Shown here: in pieces, positions 23,082 to 31,472 of the stretch | How the letters are laid out: each line of letters opens with the position of its first letter | How positions within the stretch are numbered: the first letter of the stretch is position 1 | Assembly: GCA_017470945.1 (NCBI GenBank) | Contig: JAFUXH010000085.1 | Coordinates: 1 to 36,855, forward strand | Direction: 5' to 3' | Length of the DNA: 36,855 nt | From: Clostridia bacterium | GTDB lineage: Bacteria > Bacillota > Clostridia > Christensenellales > Aristaeellaceae | Notes under the pieces: model-generated | What the model was told of the DNA's origin: nothing | The model's database searches: none | Seen by the model: the letters and a program-made list of their open reading frames with translations, nothing else | Made by a program: the position numbers and the translations under genes

Positions 23082-23993
23082 ATGTCTGTGATTTCCAAAA
23101 GAAAGCAGGGTGAATTGGGCGGCCTCAGCGACCGCACCAGCGATATCATCCTGATCATTTTCTCCCTGCTCATCCTTTTGATCGTGGCGTATCCGCTGTA
23201 TTACATTCTGGTCGCGTCCTTCTCCGATCCTTACGACGTGTATGCCGGCAAAACCTTCCTGCTTCCCAGCCAGGCGACGCTGGATGGCTACAAGGCCGTG
23301 TTCGCCGAGCAGAACATCGTGCGCGGCTACGGCAACTCCATTCTGTACACGGTCGTTGGCACCATTTACTCCGTGGCGCTGATTTACTTGGTGGCGTATC
23401 CGCTGTCTATTCCGGATCTGCCGTTCAAGAAGATCATCAGCATCTTCTTCATCATCACCATGTACTTTGGCGGCGGCCTGATCCCCACCTACCTGATCGT
23501 GCAGAAAACCGGCATCATGCAAACCATCTGGGCCATGTTCCTGCCAGGCGGCGTGGCGGTCAGCAACGCCATCATTGCCCGCAACTACTTTGAGACCAGC
23601 ATTCCCGCGTCGCTCAAGGAAGCCGCCGGCATCGACGGGGCCAATCATTTCCGCATTTTCTTCTCCATGATCATCCCGCTGTCTTTGCCCATCCTGTCCG
23701 TCATGGTGATCTTCTCCATGGTGGCTTACTGGAACGACTGGTTTACAGCCCTGATCTACATGACCAACGAACAGGCGCCCCTGCCCCTGGTGCTGCGCAA
23801 CATCCTGATCAAGTCCTCCGCCTCCGCGGCGCAGGCCAGCATGATCTCCGGCGGCTACGCGGAATTGAACAAAATGACGGAAATGATCAAGTTCTCCTCC
23901 ATCATCGTGGCGGCCGCCCCCATGCTGATCGCTTACCCCTTCGTGCAGAAGTACTTCGAAAAGGGCCTGATGGCCGGCGCAGTAAAAGGATAA
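23082..23993 (+). CDS. Carbohydrate ABC transporter permease, LplC/YtcP type
   Basis: A 303-residue permease with six helices that pairs with the LplB-type protein, 19 bases downstream of it and with its own GGGAGGAGG site. Family features are YPLYYILVASFSDPYDVYAGK close to the N-terminus, ITMYFGGGLIPTYLIVQK, the EAA loop KEAAGIDGANHFRIFFSMIIP, and WNDWFTALIYM. The C-terminus ends FEKGLMAGAVKG, the usual end of this subgroup. The pair would translocate sucrose or fructo-oligosaccharide with energy from an ATPase encoded elsewhere. Confidence 0.95.
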   Translation: MSVISKRKQGELGGLSDRTSDIILIIFSLLILLIVAYPLYYILVASFSDPYDVYAGKTFLLPSQATLDGYKAVFAEQNIVRGYGNSILYTVVGTIYSVALIYLVAYPLSIPDLPFKKIISIFFIITMYFGGGLIPTYLIVQKTGIMQTIWAMFLPGGVAVSNAIIARNYFETSIPASLKEAAGIDGANHFRIFFSMIIPLSLPILSVMVIFSMVAYWNDWFTALIYMTNEQAPLPLVLRNILIKSSASAAQASMISGGYAELNKMTEMIKFSSIIVAAAPMLIAYPFVQKYFEKGLMAGAVKG

Positions 23994-24068
23994 GCCTGCG
24001 AACAGCATATTCCGTTCCTATGCACCGGCAAGGTGCTGAAAAAAAACAACCCAAAAGGAGGATTTCCC

Positions 24069-25685
24069 GTGAAAAAGGTCGTATCTCTGGTTCTGGCCAT
24101 CATCATGCTGATGAGCCTGGCCTCCTTCGCTTCCGCGGAGCAGGCCGAATTCAACGTGCTGAGCGGCATCTCCGCCCTGTCCGGCGGCTACGACAAGAAT
24201 GACGTGCTGCTGGCCATGCAGGAGCAGGCGGGCGTCAAGATCAACTGGGACACCTGGTCTGACAGCTTGAACGAAGTGGTCGGCACCCGCATCAGCGGCA
24301 ACGCCGCCAGCAAGAACCCCATCGACGCCTTCCAGGCCGTGGGCTTCAGCAACTTCGATTTGATGCGGTACGGCGCTGCCGGCACCTTCATCGACCTGAC
24401 CCCCTACATTACCCCCGACGTGATGCCGCACCTGGCCGCGATCCTGGAGGAGCATCCGGAAGTCAAGGCCGCCATCACCATGAGCGACGGCAAGATCTAC
24501 GGCCTGCCCGCCGGTGAACAGATGGGTACCGCCGGTATCGGCCGGGAAAAGGATTACTCCATCTTCTCCGTGCCCCAGTTCGCCATGATCAACAAGGCCT
24601 GGCTGGATGACCTGAACCTGGAAATGCCCAGCACCCTGGATCAGCTGCACGACGTGCTGGTCGCATTCAAGGAAAATGATATGTCCGCCAAGTATTACGG
24701 CAACGAAGCCGGCTCCACCATTCCCATGAGCACCGGCTTTGACGAGTGGTGCTGGGGCCAGAACGTATTCTATGCGGGCTTCGGCTTCACCAACTGGCCC
24801 AACGACGTGTGCATGGACCTGACCGTCAACGCCGATGGCGTGGTGAACTTTGTGTCCGACGACGACAATTACCGCGCCGCCGTTACGTACTTCCATGACT
24901 GGTATGCCGACGGCCTGATGGATCTGGAAATGTTCTCTCAGGACGCCAACCAGCTGATCGCCAAGTGCACCGGCGGCCGCGTGGGCGTTGCCACCTGGTG
25001 GGAAATCAATGAAATCATGGGCGAGTACGCGAAGGATTACGTGTATCTGCCCATCCTGAACGGCCCCGACGGCACCAGCAACGTGACCCTGCGCACCGGC
25101 GGCGCGATCAACGCCGGCCAGCTTTCCATCACCGCTCAGTGCAAGGACCCCGCCAAGCTGCTTTCCTTCTATGATCTGTGGTACATCGGCGAAAACGTGA
25201 TGCAGCTGCAGTACGGCCCCATCGGCGTGTTCTTCAACGAGAAGAATGAAAAAGGCCAGTGGGTATCCATCACCGATGAAGAAGCCCGCGCCAAGTTCAA
25301 CAAGTCCTCCGGCGAACTCAAGAGCCAGAGTGAAGTGGCTGGCCCGAAGCTGATCCTTTCTCAGTACTACAACGACGTGTGGGAAATGGAAGCCCGCGCC
25401 CAGGAACGCCTGGCCGATACCTACGATTACTGGTTCCAGTATGTGAAGGATTTCTCCTTCTATCCCCAGGATTGCGTGTTTACCGGCGCGGAATTGGACG
25501 ACCTGGATTTCTACCGCGCCGACTTTGAAAACGCCGTCAAGGAGCAGGAAGCCCTGTGGATCAAGAACGGCGGCCCCACCGACGCGGAATGGGAAGCGTA
25601 TAAGGCCACCCTGGAGCGCTGCGGCATGAGCACCCTGCTGGATATCTATCAGACGGTTTATGACCGCTATATGGCTGCTAAATAA
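24069..25685 (+). CDS. Large extracellular solute-binding protein (cluster 2)
   Basis: A 538-residue binding protein of the large LipO/YtcQ class that pairs with LplB/LplC-type permeases. The GTG at 24069 follows AAAAGGAGG; the frame is open from 24033 but those codons precede the ribosome binding site. The signal peptide (MKKVVSLVLAIIMLMSLASFASA) has a signal-peptidase I site and no lipobox cysteine, as in the cluster 1 binding protein. The mature protein has many Asp/Trp/Tyr residues in ligand-binding-like segments (INWDTWSDSLNEVVGTRISG, GFDEWCWGQNVFYAGFGFTNWP). Preferred codons are strongly biased, suggesting high expression. The ligand is inferred from GH32 to be sucrose or fructan fragments. 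Confidence 0.92.
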   Translation: MKKVVSLVLAIIMLMSLASFASAEQAEFNVLSGISALSGGYDKNDVLLAMQEQAGVKINWDTWSDSLNEVVGTRISGNAASKNPIDAFQAVGFSNFDLMRYGAAGTFIDLTPYITPDVMPHLAAILEEHPEVKAAITMSDGKIYGLPAGEQMGTAGIGREKDYSIFSVPQFAMINKAWLDDLNLEMPSTLDQLHDVLVAFKENDMSAKYYGNEAGSTIPMSTGFDEWCWGQNVFYAGFGFTNWPNDVCMDLTVNADGVVNFVSDDDNYRAAVTYFHDWYADGLMDLEMFSQDANQLIAKCTGGRVGVATWWEINEIMGEYAKDYVYLPILNGPDGTSNVTLRTGGAINAGQLSITAQCKDPAKLLSFYDLWYIGENVMQLQYGPIGVFFNEKNEKGQWVSITDEEARAKFNKSSGELKSQSEVAGPKLILSQYYNDVWEMEARAQERLADTYDYWFQYVKDFSFYPQDCVFTGAELDDLDFYRADFENAVKEQEALWIKNGGPTDAEWEAYKATLERCGMSTLLDIYQTVYDRYMAAK

Positions 25686-25707
25686 AAACCCATTACATGA
25701 CGCTTTG

Positions 25708-25733
25708 CCGGGGGCCGGATTTCCGGCTCCCGG
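25708..25733 (+). promoter_or_regulatory. Intercistronic hairpin between binding protein and GH32
   Basis: CCGGGGGCCGG (25708-25718) and CCGGCTCCCGG (25723-25733) form an 11-bp stem with one G-U pair and an ATTT loop. Only three T follow, so it looks more like an mRNA-stabilising or partially terminating structure that raises binding-protein level relative to GH32. Confidence 0.6.
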
Positions 25734-25765
25734 TTTCACGCTTCATAGATACAGAGGAGGCCCCG

Positions 25766-27238
25766 ATGAGCAAGAATCCTACCCCTTTAGATCGAGTAAG
25801 AGCATATGAGCGGGAGCAAGCGCCTAAGCTGCCCGCCGACGAGCGGCCTTTATTCCATTTGACGCCGCTGGTCGGTTGGATGAACGATCCAAACGGTTTT
25901 TGCTGGTACAAGGGTCAGTATCATCTGTTTTACCAATACTTTCCGTTTTCCCGCCAATGGGGCCCCATGCATTGGGGCCACGCCGTCAGCAATGATCTGC
26001 TGCATTGGACGTATATGCCCTGCGCTTTGGCCCCCGATACGGCGGCGGACGCGGGCGGCTGCTTTTCCGGCAGCGCCGTGCCGCTTCCAGACGGCCGGCT
26101 TTTGCTGGCCTATACGGGCGTTCAACCCGCCGGCACCTTTCGGCGGGAAACCCAGGCCCAGTGCGTCGCCTTCGGGGATGGCAAGGATTTTGAAAAATCC
26201 CTGCTCAATCCCGTGATCCGCCACGCCCACCTGCCGGAGGGATACAGCGAATTTGATTTCCGCGATCCCAAAATCTGGTGGGCGGAGGATGGAACGCTGC
26301 GCATGGTGGCGGCCAACCGCCACGAGGAAAAGCAAGGCGCGATCCTGTATTTTTCCAGCAAGGATGGCATCGATTGGCGATTCATCGGCGAGATCGACGC
26401 CAGCGGCAACGAATACGGGCGGATGTGGGAGTGCCCGGATTTCTTTCGGCTGGACGGCAAACAGGTGCTGCTGATCAGCCCCCAGGAAATGCACGCCCGG
26501 GAAGAATTCCACGCGGGGTACGGCACGGTGGCGATGCTGGGCTCCTTTGATGAAAAGAACTGCCGGTTTGAGCGGGAAAGCGTTCAGCCGGTGGATCACG
26601 GCCTGACCTTTTATGCGTCCCAGACCACCCTGGCGCCCGATGGCCGCCGCATCATGATCGGCTGGATGGACAACTGGGAAACCTGCAAGGAAGCGCCCCG
26701 CCGACACCCCTGGTACGCGCAGATGAGCATGCCCCGGGAGCTGTTTATCAAAAACGACCGATTGATGCAGCGCCCCATTCGGGAAATCGAAACGCTGTGG
26801 CGGGATACGGTGCGGCACGATCGGGTGACGATACAGGAAGAAACCAGCCTGCCCGGCGTTCAGGGCCGCATGCTGGATATGACGGTGACCCTGCACCCCC
26901 AGGATTCCGGCTGCCGCCGCTTTACCCTGCACGTCGCCAAGGACAGCCATCATTACGTGCAGATCCGCTGCGACCTGGCCCGCGGGGAATTGGTATTTGA
27001 CCGCAGCCACGGCGGCTCCCACCGGGATATCGCCCATACCCGCCATGTGAAGGCCGAAGTGCAAAACGGGGCGCTGACCCTGCGCCTGCTTCTGGACAAA
27101 GAAAGCATCGAATTGTTCATCAACGGCGGGGAGCGGGTGGTTACCTCCCTGATCCCAACGCCTTTGGACGCGGAAGGGATCACCTTCTCTGCCGACGCGC
27201 CGCTTCCCGTGTCGGTCGAAGCGCATCATTTAAAGTAA
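25766..27238 (+). CDS. GH32 beta-fructosidase (sucrose/fructan hydrolase)
   Basis: A 490-residue enzyme of glycoside hydrolase family 32 that releases fructose from sucrose or fructo-oligosaccharides. The start at 25766 follows GAGGAGG. The five-bladed propeller carries the nucleophile Asp41 in WMNDPNG, FSGSAV, the transition-state stabiliser Asp167 in FRDPK and the acid/base Glu222 in WECPD. A C-terminal beta-sandwich (about 345-490) follows. No signal peptide is present, so it acts inside the cell on imported sugar. It may be a sucrose-6-phosphate hydrolase-type enzyme, but because import is by an ABC transporter the natural substrate is probably unphosphorylated. No clear terminator follows the stop. 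Confidence 0.95.
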   Translation: MSKNPTPLDRVRAYEREQAPKLPADERPLFHLTPLVGWMNDPNGFCWYKGQYHLFYQYFPFSRQWGPMHWGHAVSNDLLHWTYMPCALAPDTAADAGGCFSGSAVPLPDGRLLLAYTGVQPAGTFRRETQAQCVAFGDGKDFEKSLLNPVIRHAHLPEGYSEFDFRDPKIWWAEDGTLRMVAANRHEEKQGAILYFSSKDGIDWRFIGEIDASGNEYGRMWECPDFFRLDGKQVLLISPQEMHAREEFHAGYGTVAMLGSFDEKNCRFERESVQPVDHGLTFYASQTTLAPDGRRIMIGWMDNWETCKEAPRRHPWYAQMSMPRELFIKNDRLMQRPIREIETLWRDTVRHDRVTIQEETSLPGVQGRMLDMTVTLHPQDSGCRRFTLHVAKDSHHYVQIRCDLARGELVFDRSHGGSHRDIAHTRHVKAEVQNGALTLRLLLDKESIELFINGGERVVTSLIPTPLDAEGITFSADAPLPVSVEAHHLK

Positions 27239-27239
27239 T

Positions 27240-27509
27240 TCAATATCGTATCGAAAACATGGAATCTTCCGGCGTCTTTTTCGCGCCGCACCGCTGCGGG
27301 CAGCTGCCTGCGCTTCGCCCCGATCTTCAGCTTCGCCAGCGTGTAAATCCATCCCGAATCTTTCAATGGTTTTGTAAATAAACGATAAAACCCACGACGG
27401 AAGGCGGGCTCGGCTTCCTTGATCTGCTTTCTTGTGGCGCGCATATTGCGCGAGAAATTGCCTTTTCCAGCGACAGCGCGACCACCAGTTCGCGCAGGGT
27501 TTCTGGCAT
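27240..27509 (-). pseudogene. Decayed N-terminus of a phage tail tape-measure protein
   Basis: On the minus strand, the ATG at 27509 follows AAGGTG and opens MPETLRELVVALSLE; a one-base loss then shifts the frame, and the neighbouring frame continues NFSRNMRATRKQIKEAEPAF. Joined, this is the usual N-terminus of tape-measure proteins of Bacillota siphophages (LVVxLSLxSDNFSRNxRxINxQIKEAExxF), recognised from memory of the family. After about 40 residues the similarity stops, and the remaining open frame down to 27240 (GFYRLFTKPLKDSGWIY...) is not recognised. The rest of the gene, normally 700-1500 codons, is missing. Confidence 0.6.
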
Positions 27510-27526
27510 GAAAGTTCACCTTCTTA

Positions 27527-27554
27527 TTGTGAATTATGAATCCGAGGGTATAAT
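27527..27554 (+). promoter_or_regulatory. Promoter of the XRE-DUF5680 gene
   Basis: TTGTGA (27527-27532) and a perfect TATAAT (27549-27554), spacer 16 bp, in AT-rich sequence. About 90 bases of leader lie before the gene. Nothing else was seen between 27555 and 27640. Confidence 0.6.
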
Positions 27555-27653
27555 GTGGATGCGCAGGATGTATACTGCAAGTAGCAAAAATGCAACCACC
27601 ATATGATGGAAAAATAGCCAGAAGCATGCGAAAATGTTCTTGAGGTGATGAAA

Positions 27654-28325
27654 GTGATTTTCTCAGAGAAATTGCAGTTGCTCAGGAAAGGCAAAGGGTT
27701 AACGCAAGAAGAGATGGCTGAAAGACTCAACGTATCGAGGCAGGCTGTTGCTAAGTGGGAATCAGGGCAGGCTTATCCGGATATTTCCAACCTGATCCAA
27801 ATCAGTAATCTTATGAATGTAAGCGTAGATTATCTCGTTAGAGATCAAGATTGTGCTTCGAGTATTTCTTCAGATTTGCAATCAGACATAGAAGAATTAA
27901 TAGATTTCCGTCTTGAAGCAAATGTCAATACTTACGCCGCGTTCAAAAATGAAGTTGCTTCTACCCGTCCAAAATCACATGATTATAGATATAAAAGCGG
28001 CGAGTACCTTTACCATGATACATATATTGGTGGTGAACAATTTGCTGGAGAGGAAGCAATCTGGTACAACGGAGTGCCTGTTTATGCGATGAATTATTTG
28101 GGGAGAGTTCTGGGTGATAACTTCAGTGGAAACTTTCTGAAAGAAGCACTGCGAAATGCGGATAGAAAGATGCCTTTCAGAGGCCCTGAGTATTATCAAG
28201 CTGGTGAGTATACATATCGCTGTAAGGTAACAGGTGATTTTGTTTGGTTCCAAGGCATCGAGGAAATATACTGGAACGAAACGAAAGTTTATGAATGTAG
28301 TTTTCATGGTGGATTACTCAGATAA
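27654..28325 (+). CDS. XRE-family regulator with DUF5680 domain
   Basis: A 223-residue protein. Residues 1-60 are an XRE helix-turn-helix (FSEKLQLLRKGKGLTQEEMAERLNVSRQAVAKWESG). Residues 100-223 match DUF5680 (YKSGEYLYHDTYIGGEQFAGEEAIWYNG...MNYLGRVLG...FLKEALR), a domain of unknown function common in Clostridia XRE proteins. The start is GTG at 27654, because GAGGTGAT (27642-27649) is then correctly spaced; an ATG at 27648 falls inside that site. Its base composition is visibly more AT-rich than its neighbours, and it lies on the opposite strand between two sets of phage-tail remnants. Recent acquisition, or survival from a mobile element, is likely. Its target is unknown. Confidence 0.85.
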   Translation: MIFSEKLQLLRKGKGLTQEEMAERLNVSRQAVAKWESGQAYPDISNLIQISNLMNVSVDYLVRDQDCASSISSDLQSDIEELIDFRLEANVNTYAAFKNEVASTRPKSHDYRYKSGEYLYHDTYIGGEQFAGEEAIWYNGVPVYAMNYLGRVLGDNFSGNFLKEALRNADRKMPFRGPEYYQAGEYTYRCKVTGDFVWFQGIEEIYWNETKVYECSFHGGLLR

Positions 28326-28330
28326 TGCTG

Positions 28331-28522
28331 CTATGGCTTCACCCCCGGCCAGACTTCATCAATGAAGCGTTGCCGGGGCTTTTTCTTTTCTTGCTCTCTG
28401 GTTGCATCCCATGCCCGCAGGCGCAGGAAGCCCAGCATGTCCATCTCGTCGATTTCCTTCATGCGCCAGCCGTTCTTCATCCGTTCGTTGTAGGGGACGT
28501 AGATGTATTCCGGCAGGGTCAG
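28331..28522 (-). pseudogene. Phage tail-assembly-like protein remnant, start codon lost
   Basis: On the minus strand a 63-codon frame encodes LTLPEYIYVPYNERMKNG...DMLGFLRLRAWDATREQ...FIDEVWPGVKP. The layout and spacing relative to the next frame resemble the small second tail-assembly protein encoded just before the tape-measure gene in Bacillota siphophages. The natural start would be an ATGA overlap with the preceding gene; here it reads CTGA (28522-28519), so the start codon appears mutated. The protein otherwise looks intact. The assignment comes from memory of phage proteins and gene order, not from a search. Confidence 0.5.
28343..28384 (+). terminator. Terminator of the XRE-DUF5680 gene
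   Basis: CCCCGGC (28343-28349) pairs with GCCGGGG (28372-28378) enclosing CTTCAT/ATGAAG, followed by CTTTTTC. It lies within the 3' end of the phage-tail fragment on the other strand, so one sequence serves both. Confidence 0.75.
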
Positions 28523-28698
28523 GCTTCCTGCGGAATCGTCACTTCCGGATTCTCCGCCGACCCCAGAATCTGTTCCGCTTCCTGCACCGCCGGAATCGTA
28601 GGGAAAGTGTCCGGCGCCGACCTGGTCTGGGTCTGCACGGCCATCAGCACCAACGTGATATCATGCATCAGGCGGTCGGCAGGATATGATCGTATATT
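28519..28698 (-). pseudogene. Truncated tail-assembly chaperone-like fragment
   Basis: An open frame on the minus strand, ADRLMHDITLVLMAVQTQT...AVQEAEQILGSAENPEVTIPQEA, ends at 28519 and overlaps the next remnant. It looks like the C-terminal half of the first small tail protein (usually about 130 residues); upstream sequence beyond about 28698 is unrelated and has a stop. An internal ATG at 28668 would give only 49 residues. Confidence 0.45.
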
Positions 28699-28799
28699 TC
28701 ATTCGGGCTGAAAAGAATAAAGAAAGGATGTTAGATAGGATGGGGTATAAGGATGGTTTCATTATCCCATGTGAAGCGGAATCGCGGAAAGAAACACAA

Positions 28800-28838
28800 A
28801 GCCCGACCCTCAGCAAAACTGCCGAAGGTCGGGCTTTT
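28800..28838 (-). terminator. Terminator of the lon-DUF1858 unit
   Basis: AGCCCGACC (28800-28808) and GGTCGGGCT (28827-28835) form a perfect 9-bp stem. T-rich sequence follows on both strands (TTTGTGTTT on the minus, TTTTCC on the plus), so it may act bidirectionally. The stretch 28700-28799 holds no supported gene. Confidence 0.75.
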
Positions 28839-28850
28839 CCTCTGTTCGTT

Positions 28851-29057
28851 TCAGCCTTTCTGGGCCAGGTATTCGTTCAGCTTGTTCACCAATTCGTTCA
28901 CGTCGCTGCCATGGGCGGCGCAGCCCATTTCAAGGCTTTCCATCTGGCTGAAGGGGCAGCCCATGCAGTGCATGCCGTACTGCATCATGATGGGAGCGGT
29001 GGTGCGGTCGATGTCCAATACTTCCTTGATGGTCATTTCCTTGGTGATGGTGGTCAT
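28851..29057 (-). CDS. DUF1858 domain protein (CxxC, hybrid-cluster-associated type)
   Basis: A 68-residue cytosolic protein consisting of one DUF1858 domain: ITKEMTIKEVLDIDRTTAPIMMQYGMHCMGCPFSQMESLEMGCAAHGSDVNELVNKLN. The HCxGCPxxxxES signature with its two cysteines is diagnostic. Family members occur alone or fused to hybrid-cluster or ScdA/RIC-type proteins and are thought to relate to redox or Fe-S chemistry. The ATG at 29057 follows GGAGG with eight-base spacing; an upstream open frame into lon is not needed. It follows lon by 53 bases on the same strand and precedes a terminator, so it is probably in the lon transcript. Confidence 0.9.
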   Translation of the reverse strand: MTTITKEMTIKEVLDIDRTTAPIMMQYGMHCMGCPFSQMESLEMGCAAHGSDVNELVNKLNEYLAQKG

Positions 29058-29110
29058 GATTCTTTCCTCCACTTCATTATTCAAATGGCTTTTGCCAAGG
29101 GGATCCATGC

Positions 29111-31411
29111 TTATACCGCCTTTGCCACAGGCTGGGGTTCCATAATGCCGCAAATAGAGAATACCTCGTTCAGGTCACGCACCGGGGTGATTTCCAATTG
29201 CTCCAGCACTTCCTTTGCCACGTCCTGCAAATCATCCTCATTGTCGATGGGGATCAGCACCTGCTTGACGCCCGCCCGCTGGGCGGCCATCAGCTTTTCG
29301 GGCAGCCCGCCGATGGGCGTCACCTCGCCCCGCAGGGAGATTTCCCCCGTCATGGCGATGGTGGAGGGGACCGCCGTGCCCGTGATGAGGGAGGCGATGG
29401 CGGTGGTGAGGGTGATGCCGGCGGAGGGGCCGTCCTTGGGGGTGGCGCCGTCCGGCACGTGGATGTGCAGGTCGTGATCCTCAAACACGCTGGCCCGCTC
29501 CGGGAAGCGGTGCTTCACCAGGCTGACCGCCAGCCGCACCGATTCCTTCATCACGTCGCCCAATTGCCCCGTGATCACGATCTGCCCTGAGCCCTTGGTC
29601 AGCATGGCTTCGATGTACAGGATATCGCCGCCCGCCGCCGTCCAGGCCAGGCCGGTGACGATGCCGGGCACGGCGTTTTCCCGCACGTTCCGATGGTGGA
29701 TGGGCCGCATATCCAGGTATTCCCGCAGGTTCTCCGGCGTGACGCAAAGTGCGTCCCCCCGCCCCCGCACGATGCGCACGGCGGCGGAGCGGCACAGGGT
29801 GTCCATCCGCTTTTTCAGGCCCCGCACGCCGCCTTCCCTGGTGTAATCGGTGATGATGGCCTGCACGGCCTCCTCTGAAACGGATAATTGCTCCGCCGTG
29901 ATGCCCACCGCTTCCATGGCCTTGGGCAGCAGGTGCCGAAGGGCGATCTGCTGCTTTTCAATGGGCGTGTAGCCCTGGAACTGGATCACCTCCATGCGGT
30001 TGAGCAGGGGCTCCGGGATGGTATCGACGGTGTTGGCGGTGCAGATGAAGAATACGTCCGACAGATCGTAGGGCACGTTCATGTAATGATCCGTAAAGGT
30101 GCTGTTCTGCTCGGGGTCGAGCACCTCCAGCAGGGCGCTGGCGGGGTCGCCGTTGTAGGACATCGACAGCTTGTCCACTTCATCCAGCACCATCACGGGG
30201 TTGGATACGCCGCTTTTCTGGATGGCGTCCATGACGCGGCCCGGCATGGCCCCGATGTAGGTGCGGCGGTGGCCCCGGATATCCGCTTCGTCCCGCACGC
30301 CGCCCAGGCTCACCCGCACGTACTGCCGCTTGAGCGCCTTGGCGATGCTCTGGCCGATGCTGGTTTTGCCGGTGCCCGGCGCGCCGACGAACAACAGGAT
30401 GGAGCCCGATTGCTGCTTTTTCAGGTTCATCACGGCGATCTGCTGGAGGATGCGGTCCTTCACCTTTTTCAGGCCGAAGTGATCCTCTTCCAGCACTTTT
30501 TCCGCCTCGTCCAAATCAATTTCCTGGGCGGGCTCCTTTTTCCAGGAAAGGCTGGTCAAAAAGTCCAGATAGTTATACAGCATGCCGGTTTCGGCGCTGT
30601 TGGAGCCCTCCTGCTTGAGCCGGTTCAGCAGCTTGTCGGCTTCCTTCCGGGCGGTCTCGTTCATCTGGGATTCCTGGATTTTCAGCTCCAGCCGACGAAT
30701 GTCGCTGACGTTTTCCGGGTGCATTTCATCCAGCTCTTTTTGCAGATATTCCATCTGCTTTTTGATGGCGGATTCCCGCACCATCTTCTGGTAATCCTCC
30801 TGCCGCACGGAGGAGCCTTCCTGGCTCAGCTTGCCCATTTCCAGGGTTTCATAGATCAGCTTTTCCAGCATTTCGGCCCGCTTGACGGCGCTGTCCTCGG
30901 CAAGGATCGCGTACTTTTCCTCATGGGTGGCGTCCATCCAGGGGGCGCAGGCGGCGGCCACGTCGCTTAAGGTATCGAACTGATCCAGCCAGGGCTTCGA
31001 CGCCGCCTCCCATTGGGTGCCCTTGGAAAAATCCATCAGGGCCCGCTTGGCGTCCCGGGTTTTCCGCTCGTTTTCCTGGGGCGGCAATTCCTCCGTATCC
31101 TCCCGGCGGGAGGTGTAGGCCTCGATGCGCCCGTCCGGGGCGAAGGCGATTTCGTCCAGGTTCACCCTTCCCCGGGTCTTGACGGCGAACCAGCCCTCCT
31201 CATGGATTTCAGAAATGGCGCCCGATACGCCGATGGGATAAAAGCTGTCTTGTTTTAATTCTTTTCTTTCCTGCTCCGTTTTCAGGATCAGCAGCGTCAC
31301 CCGCTCCTCCATCCGGGGGGCGCGGCCCGTCATGGTTTCAAATCGTTCGGTTTTTAAGTATACCGTCGCGTCCGGCAATACCAGCGCGTCATAGAGGGGT
31401 AATACAGCCAT
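29111..31411 (-). CDS. lon: Lon ATP-dependent protease
   Basis: A 766-residue cytosolic AAA+ protease that degrades misfolded and regulatory proteins. An N-terminal substrate-binding domain (about 1-190) and a coiled-coil-containing segment (about 200-300) precede the ATPase with Walker A GAPGTGKT (Lys349) and Walker B VMVLDEVDKL. The C-terminal protease has the Ser-Lys dyad Ser663 (DGPSAG) and Lys706 (GGLPEKLMAA), 43 residues apart as in E. coli Lon. The ATG at 31411 follows AGGAGG; the frame is open to 31450 but that part overlaps the operator. The divergent TetR gene and the twin operators indicate dedicated TetR control, which is not the usual heat-shock control of lon. Confidence 0.96.
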   Translation of the reverse strand: MAVLPLYDALVLPDATVYLKTERFETMTGRAPRMEERVTLLILKTEQERKELKQDSFYPIGVSGAISEIHEEGWFAVKTRGRVNLDEIAFAPDGRIEAYTSRREDTEELPPQENERKTRDAKRALMDFSKGTQWEAASKPWLDQFDTLSDVAAACAPWMDATHEEKYAILAEDSAVKRAEMLEKLIYETLEMGKLSQEGSSVRQEDYQKMVRESAIKKQMEYLQKELDEMHPENVSDIRRLELKIQESQMNETARKEADKLLNRLKQEGSNSAETGMLYNYLDFLTSLSWKKEPAQEIDLDEAEKVLEEDHFGLKKVKDRILQQIAVMNLKKQQSGSILLFVGAPGTGKTSIGQSIAKALKRQYVRVSLGGVRDEADIRGHRRTYIGAMPGRVMDAIQKSGVSNPVMVLDEVDKLSMSYNGDPASALLEVLDPEQNSTFTDHYMNVPYDLSDVFFICTANTVDTIPEPLLNRMEVIQFQGYTPIEKQQIALRHLLPKAMEAVGITAEQLSVSEEAVQAIITDYTREGGVRGLKKRMDTLCRSAAVRIVRGRGDALCVTPENLREYLDMRPIHHRNVRENAVPGIVTGLAWTAAGGDILYIEAMLTKGSGQIVITGQLGDVMKESVRLAVSLVKHRFPERASVFEDHDLHIHVPDGATPKDGPSAGITLTTAIASLITGTAVPSTIAMTGEISLRGEVTPIGGLPEKLMAAQRAGVKQVLIPIDNEDDLQDVAKEVLEQLEITPVRDLNEVFSICGIMEPQPVAKAV

Positions 31412-31442
31412 GGGTTTTCCTCCTGTGGTTTCCGTTTCATAA

Positions 31443-31459
31443 CTTGACAAATGTCCAAG
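31443..31459 (-). promoter_or_regulatory. TetR operator copy 1
   Basis: On the minus strand CTTGGACATTTGTCAAG, identical to operator copy 2 at 16 of 17 positions but inverted. It covers the -35 of the tetR promoter and lies downstream of the lon transcription start. Flanking bases extend the dyad (CATAACTTG / CAAGTTATG, 31438-31464). Confidence 0.82.
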
Positions 31460-31471
31460 TTATGATATAAT
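31444..31471 (+). promoter_or_regulatory. Promoter of the tetR gene
   Basis: TTGACA (31444-31449) and TATAAT (31466-31471), both perfect, spacer 16 bp. The -35 lies inside operator copy 1. Confidence 0.9.
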
Positions 31472-31472
31472 G

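Noticed and set aside
24018-25739. 573-codon minus-strand open frame opposite the large binding protein
   Set aside because: Shadow of a strongly biased coding gene; Gly/His/Val-rich translation and no start signals.
28686-29477. Plus-strand open frame of 263 codons
   Set aside because: Runs through a terminator and antisense to DUF1858 and lon; no plausible start.
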